The translations under genes and the position numbers were made by a program. Positions 23,434 through 26,624 of a stretch of DNA of 26,624 nucleotides are shown here, in pieces. Under the pieces are notes generated by a model. That model was given only the letters and a program-made list of their open reading frames with translations, had not been told where the DNA came from and did no database searches. The stretch spans positions 1-26,624 of the forward strand of contig FR883417.1 of assembly GCA_000435835.1 (NCBI GenBank), given 5' to 3'. Numbering within the stretch: position 1 is the stretch's first letter; the number at the start of each line of letters is the position of its first letter. This DNA comes from Clostridium sp. CAG:221 (GTDB lineage Bacteria > Bacillota > Clostridia > Clostridiales > Clostridiaceae).

Positions 23434-24885
23434 ATGGGATTTCCAAAGAACTTTTTATGGGGTGGTGCAACTGCTGCTAATCAATGTGAAGGTGGTTACA
23501 ATGAAGGTGGCAGAGGGCTAGCTAATGTTGATTTAATGCCACTTGGGAAAGATCGTTATAGAGTTGGTACAGGAGAAATTAGAATGTTTGATTTCGATGA
23601 AAATTATTTTTATCCAGCACAGAAATCAATAGATATGTATCATAAATATAAAGAAGATATAGCTTTATTTGCACAAATGGGTTTTAAAACATATAGAATG
23701 TCAATTGCATGGACAAGGATTTTTCCTAATGGAGATGAAGAAAAACCTAATGAAGAAGGTTTAGCTTTTTATGAAGATATGTTTAAAGAATGTAAAAAAT
23801 ATGATATTGAGCCATTAGTCACAATTAATCATTTTGATTGTCCTATGTATTTAATTAAAAAATACGGTGGATGGAAAAATAGAAAAATGATAGATTTCTA
23901 CGTTAAATTTGCAAAAGCTTTATTTAGTAAATATAAGGGATTAGTAAAGTATTGGTTAACATTTAATGAAATCAATATGATATTACATTTTCCTTTCGTT
24001 GCTGCTGGATTATATTTTGAAAAAGGAGAAAATAAAAAGCAAGTTATGATTACGGCAGTACATCATGAACTTATTGCTAGTGCGTTAGTAACAAAAATAG
24101 CTCATGAAATTGATCCTAATAATAAAATCGGATGTATGATGGCAGCAGGTTCATATTATCCGGAAACATGTAAGCCAGAAGATTACTGGAAATCAATTTG
24201 CGATAATAGAGAAAGTTATATGTTTATAGATGTTCAATCATGGGGATATTATCCTAACTATGCACTAAAATGGGTAGAGAAGCAAGGGGCTGTTATTCCT
24301 TTTGAAAATGGAGATAAAGAAATACTATTAAATAATACTGTTGATTTTATTAGCTTTTCATATTACTCATCTAGAGTAAGTAGTGAAAATCCAGAAAAAG
24401 CGAAACAAACGGAAAGCAATATTTTTGCATCTGTTATAAATCCTTATTTAAAAGCAAGTGACTGGGGATGGCAAATTGATCCATTAGGCTTAAGAATAAC
24501 AATGAATGAGCTATATGATCGTTATAAAAAACCTCTGTTTATTGTAGAAAATGGATTAGGGGCAGCAGATAAAATAGAAAATAACGGTAAGATTATTGAT
24601 GATTATCGTATTGAGTATCTTAAAGAGCATATTCAGGCTATGAAGGAGGCCATTGATGAAGATGGAGTAGATGTAATGGGATATACATCATGGGGATGTA
24701 TTGATTTGATTTCAAACGGCACAGGGGAAATGAAAAAAAGATATGGTTTTATTTATGTAGATAGAGATAATGAAGGAAATGGTACATTGAAGAGAATTCC
24801 TAAAAAATCATTTTATTGGTATAAAAGAGTTATTGCTACAAATGGTGAGAACTTATCTTTAGAAGGGTTGGATTTATATGAATAG
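23434..24885 (+). CDS. 6-phospho-beta-glucosidase, glycoside hydrolase family 1
   Basis: Hydrolyses beta-glucoside 6-phosphates brought in by a PTS to glucose 6-phosphate and aglycone; cytosolic. The family 1 opening FPKNFLWGGATAANQCEGGY, the acid/base Glu179 in WLTFNEIN and the nucleophile Glu372 in FIVENGLG are all present. The GTGEMKKRYGFIYVDRDNEG segment near residue 431 holds the basic and Ser/Thr residues that bind the 6-phosphate in BglA/CelF-like enzymes. At 483 residues it is full length and looks intact. The ATG follows AAGGAGG. No PTS gene is in the window, so the transporter must lie elsewhere. The downstream membrane protein gene overlaps its end by 8 nt. Confidence 0.94.
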   Translation: MGFPKNFLWGGATAANQCEGGYNEGGRGLANVDLMPLGKDRYRVGTGEIRMFDFDENYFYPAQKSIDMYHKYKEDIALFAQMGFKTYRMSIAWTRIFPNGDEEKPNEEGLAFYEDMFKECKKYDIEPLVTINHFDCPMYLIKKYGGWKNRKMIDFYVKFAKALFSKYKGLVKYWLTFNEINMILHFPFVAAGLYFEKGENKKQVMITAVHHELIASALVTKIAHEIDPNNKIGCMMAAGSYYPETCKPEDYWKSICDNRESYMFIDVQSWGYYPNYALKWVEKQGAVIPFENGDKEILLNNTVDFISFSYYSSRVSSENPEKAKQTESNIFASVINPYLKASDWGWQIDPLGLRITMNELYDRYKKPLFIVENGLGAADKIENNGKIIDDYRIEYLKEHIQAMKEAIDEDGVDVMGYTSWGCIDLISNGTGEMKKRYGFIYVDRDNEGNGTLKRIPKKSFYWYKRVIATNGENLSLEGLDLYE

Positions 24886-25510
24886 AATTCTTATAATAAA
24901 GAAATTCTTAATAGTTATTTTGGGTTCATCTATTATGGGAATTGGAATAGCGCTAGCCTTATCTACTTCATTGGGTGCTGATCCATTAGCATGGGTTTGG
25001 GTAGGAACATCAAATACGTTTCATATAAGTATATTGAAATCCAATTTATTAATTGCGATGTTAATGCTTATGCTTCCTTTAATATTTGATCGTTCACAAT
25101 TAGGTATAGGAACGATTATACAACCAATAATAGTGGGTATTTCTAATGAATTATGTCTTAATATATTACCTAAAAATGAATATAATATGGTTATTCTTTT
25201 ATTAGGTCTTGTAATTTTAGGAATAGGTGTGGTGTTAGTATAAAGTAGTGGACACATTAAATCGAACTAAGTAAAATGTGTAGGTATTTATACCGGTGCA
25301 AATTTGGGGAAAAATAGTTACGATTCGTGTATTTTTTTATTAAATAAGAAAACAAAGATTTCTATTGGATTATTGAGAAGTGTAGGAGATATGATTTTTT
25401 GTACTATAGGGTTATTTTTAAATAGGCAATTACTTGTAGGACCAATAATAGCTATTATAATCATCGGACCAGTTATGAATCATACCCTGAAAAGATTAAA
25501 TATGAAATGA
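24878..25510 (+). pseudogene. YczE-like integral membrane protein gene, broken by a 48-bp insert
   Basis: The first part (24878-25240) encodes MNRILIIKKFLIVILGSSIM and further membrane segments with STSLGADPLAW, GIGTIIQPIIVGI and LLGLVILGIGVVLV. After a 48-nt interval with two in-frame TAA codons (25241-25243, 25268-25270), the same frame continues with YTGANLGKNSYDSC, KTKISIGLLRSVGDMIF and GPIIAIIIIGPVMNHTL. Joined, this is about 194 residues with the repeated aLGadP-D-l and iGtl---iiGP pattern of the YczE/DUF6198 family. The stops truncate the product. It overlaps the end of the glucosidase gene, so it was probably coexpressed; its role is unknown. Confidence 0.82.
25241..25288. repeat. 48-bp palindromic insertion scar in the YczE-like gene
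   Basis: Exactly 48 nt separate the two in-frame halves of the gene. The inserted text contains GTGGACACATTAAATCGAAC and the inverted arms ACACATT (25252-25258)/AATGTGT (25274-25280). TGGACAC is common near IS ends, so this may be a fused pair of transposon ends left after loss of the middle. The exact borders could shift by a few nt. Confidence 0.5.
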
Positions 25511-25739
25511 GTTTAAAAAGTTAAATAACAACTCACATATTTCTATATTCTAGATTAGATGCTATGTAAGAATAGATATAAGATATTAGATGGAAAAACA
25601 TCGCTTACATCTAATATGGGGAACAATACCACAAGTAAATGCCAAAAGAGATTTTAGGATTATAAATTCAATCAATATAAATGGAACACAATACTAATAA
25701 AAGAAATAAATATATATGTTTCTTTTTATAAAAATTTGA
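25511..25739. other. Intergenic stretch without a supported gene
   Basis: Only a 35-codon open frame at 25590-25697 is seen (MEKHRLHLIWGTIPQVNAKR at its start). It has no ribosome-binding site and no recognised family; it may be a degraded gene fragment. TTTTTATAAAAATTTGATAT precedes the -10 of the candidate RNA gene that follows. Confidence 0.3.
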
Positions 25740-25751
25740 TATAATCTAAAT

Positions 25752-25878
25752 TAGAAAAGCTTAGTGTTGGTAACACTAAGCAATCCTTAGAACATTTATT
25801 TTGTTTTAGGGCTATTGGATTTAAACAAATATGTTAACAAAAAGGATGCTACTCTTCGTCGGATGGAGCATCTTTTTC
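25752..25878 (+). ncRNA. Candidate structured small RNA gene
   Basis: A perfect -10 TATAAT (25740-25745) precedes a compact folded unit. Hairpin 1 is GCTTAGTGTT/AACACTAAGC (25759-25768, 25772-25781) with a GGT loop. Hairpin 2 is CCTTAGAACA/TGTTTTAGGG (25785-25794, 25802-25811), all ten positions paired with two wobbles, extended by CAAT/ATTG (25781-25784, 25814-25817). An AT-rich linker follows and then a terminator GATGCT/AGCATC (25845-25850, 25867-25872) with TTTTT. No open frame is inside. The predicted transcript is about 125 nt. The -35 is poor, and I could not match it to a known RNA family. Confidence 0.5.
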
Positions 25879-26001
25879 TTTGCTTTTAACTTCAATATCA
25901 AGACCAAGAAATTTAATCTTAATTTTTAAATGATGTATAAAAAGATTATGATTTAGAACTAATCTAATATGTAGAATATATACAGAAGAATAAAAGGGAA
26001 A

Positions 26002-26094
26002 AAACCTCATTTAGAAGTGTTACGGAGAACCGTATCACAAGTAAGTGAGGTTTATAGCTTTAGGTATTGGTATAACTTGCCTAAAGCTATTTTT
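26002..26094. repeat. Structured repeat, copy B, with outer helix
   Basis: The 3' two thirds match copy A (22356-22424). Here the unit is more complete: outer helix AAACCTCA (26002-26009)/TGAGGTTT (26046-26053) encloses GTGTTACGG/CCGTATCAC (26017-26025, 26030-26038), followed by a perfect 11-bp stem ATAGCTTTAGG/CCTAAAGCTAT (26054-26064, 26080-26090) and TTTT. The minus strand also reads as hairpin plus TTTTTT. It is terminator-capable on both strands and may be the end of an IS200/IS605-type element with its guide-RNA scaffold; that origin is inference. Confidence 0.6.
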
Positions 26095-26161
26095 GTAATT
26101 GAAAATATACTACCATAAGTAATAATAAAGAGTTAAAAAATATATTTATATTAATTTACAC

Positions 26162-26190
26162 TTGACAAAAGTGGTGAATAGTAATAATAT
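26162..26190 (+). promoter_or_regulatory. Strong promoter of the OhrR-like gene
   Basis: A -35 TTGACA (26162-26167) and -10 TAATAT (26185-26190) are separated by exactly 17 nt. CACTT (26159-26163) and AAGTG (26169-26173) form a small palindrome over the -35 that could be part of an operator. Confidence 0.65.
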
Positions 26191-26249
26191 AATAACAAGA
26201 TTAATTGAATAAAATTAAATTTGAAAAAATTTAAAAAAGGGGAATTATA

Positions 26250-26624
26250 ATGGGTAAATATGAGAAAATGAAATTAGATAATCAGTTATGTTTTTCATTA
26301 TATGCAGCCTCAAGAGAAGTAATAAAAACTTATAAACCACAGTTAGATAAATATGGACTTACATACACTCAATATATTGCTATGTTAGTTGTATGGGAAT
26401 ATGAAAAGATAACGGTAAAGGAAATGGGGAACAAACTACATTTAGATTCAGGAACTCTTACTCCTGTATTAAAAAAGCTACTGTCGATGGAATTAATAAA
26501 TAAATATAGAGATAAAAATGATGATAGAGTAGTTATTGTGGAGGTTACTGAAAAAGGAAGAAAAATGAGGGATGAAATTATTGAGGTTCCAGAGAAAATG
26601 TATTGTAAGTTTGGCAAGAACATA
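26250..26624 (+). CDS. OhrR-like MarR-family regulator, 5' part
   Basis: The gene starts with ATG after AAAGGGGAA and is open to the right edge, so the C-terminus is missing (125 residues shown, about 145 usual). LDNQLCFSLYAASREVIKTY at the N-terminus holds the conserved reactive cysteine (Cys14 here) of the organic-peroxide sensor OhrR, followed by the family pattern YKPQLDKYGLTYTQYIAML. The winged helix is ITVKEMGNKLHLDSGTLTPV and LKKLLSMELINKYRDKNDDR, with the DDR wing. OhrR represses the peroxidase gene ohr until the cysteine is oxidised; ohr would be expected just outside the window. Confidence 0.9.
   Translation, partial: MGKYEKMKLDNQLCFSLYAASREVIKTYKPQLDKYGLTYTQYIAMLVVWEYEKITVKEMGNKLHLDSGTLTPVLKKLLSMELINKYRDKNDDRVVIVEVTEKGRKMRDEIIEVPEKMYCKFGKNI

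Noticed and set aside
25752..25878. tracrRNA or CRISPR-related RNA, because of TGTTTTAGGGCTATTGG
   Set aside because: Resemblance to type II repeats is limited to GTTTTAG; there is no Cas gene or repeat array, and the stretch is one arm of an internal helix.
26002..26094. A riboswitch upstream of the OhrR-like gene
   Set aside because: No known aptamer motif is seen, the same unit recurs at 22356 in an unrelated context, and the OhrR gene has its own promoter (26162-26190) downstream of the structure.
26369..26623. Minus-strand open frame at the right edge
   Set aside because: It is a shadow of the OhrR-like gene, which has a perfect promoter, a ribosome-binding site and clear family motifs on the plus strand.
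1..26624. CRISPR array, tRNA or rRNA genes, prophage structural genes
   Set aside because: No regularly spaced repeats, no tRNA-type cloverleaf and no phage-type genes were seen on either strand.

Overview
The window looks like a chromosomal segment of an anaerobic, spore-forming, very AT-rich Firmicute, most likely Clostridium sensu lato. The signs are strong AGGAGG ribosome-binding sites, GTG and TTG starts, a complete [FeFe]-hydrogenase plus maturase locus, and a cotJABC spore-coat operon. No tRNA, rRNA, CRISPR array or intact transposase gene was seen.

Layout. (1) 1-326: the 3' end of a Uma2-family gene, then a 15-bp inverted repeat. (2) 555-6325: hydA, hydE, hydG and hydF, that is a two-ferredoxin-cluster [FeFe]-hydrogenase and all three H-cluster maturases. 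hydF is split by about 487 nt that carries the conserved core of a group I intron (P4, P7, P8 and P9 pairings) and ends in a transposon-like hairpin. Without splicing the GTPase would stop after about 78 residues. (3) 6466-8208: an unrecognised 245-250 residue protein, a decayed intergenic stretch and a GNAT acetyltransferase. (4) 8264-10931: a methyltransferase plus OmpR-type regulator and sensor kinase in one operon, preceded by five helically phased TTAAT repeats. (5) 11122-12230: cotJABC with a sporulation-type promoter. (6) 12295-14223 (minus): a hybrid sensor with an extracellular substrate-binding-protein-like domain fused to a histidine kinase, with no partner regulator here. (7) 14359-20576: an AraC-type regulator divergent from a five-gene siderophore-type operon (lipoprotein, two FecCD permeases, ATPase, MFS transporter) behind a Fur-like box.

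(8) 20709-26250 is an accessory, scarred zone. It holds an IS1595-family transposase relic with an internal deletion, an acetyltransferase flanked by compound inverted repeats, a fragment of a lost gene, two copies of a 69-bp structured repeat, an RpiR-type regulator with a family 1 6-phospho-beta-glucosidase, and a YczE-like membrane protein gene broken by a 48-bp in-frame insertion. A compact candidate small RNA gene has its own promoter-like -10 and terminator. (9) 26250 to the end: the start of an OhrR-like MarR regulator.

The most notable observations are the self-splicing-type intron (probably an ORF-less IStron-like element) inside the essential maturase hydF, and the candidate structured small RNA at 25752-25878.
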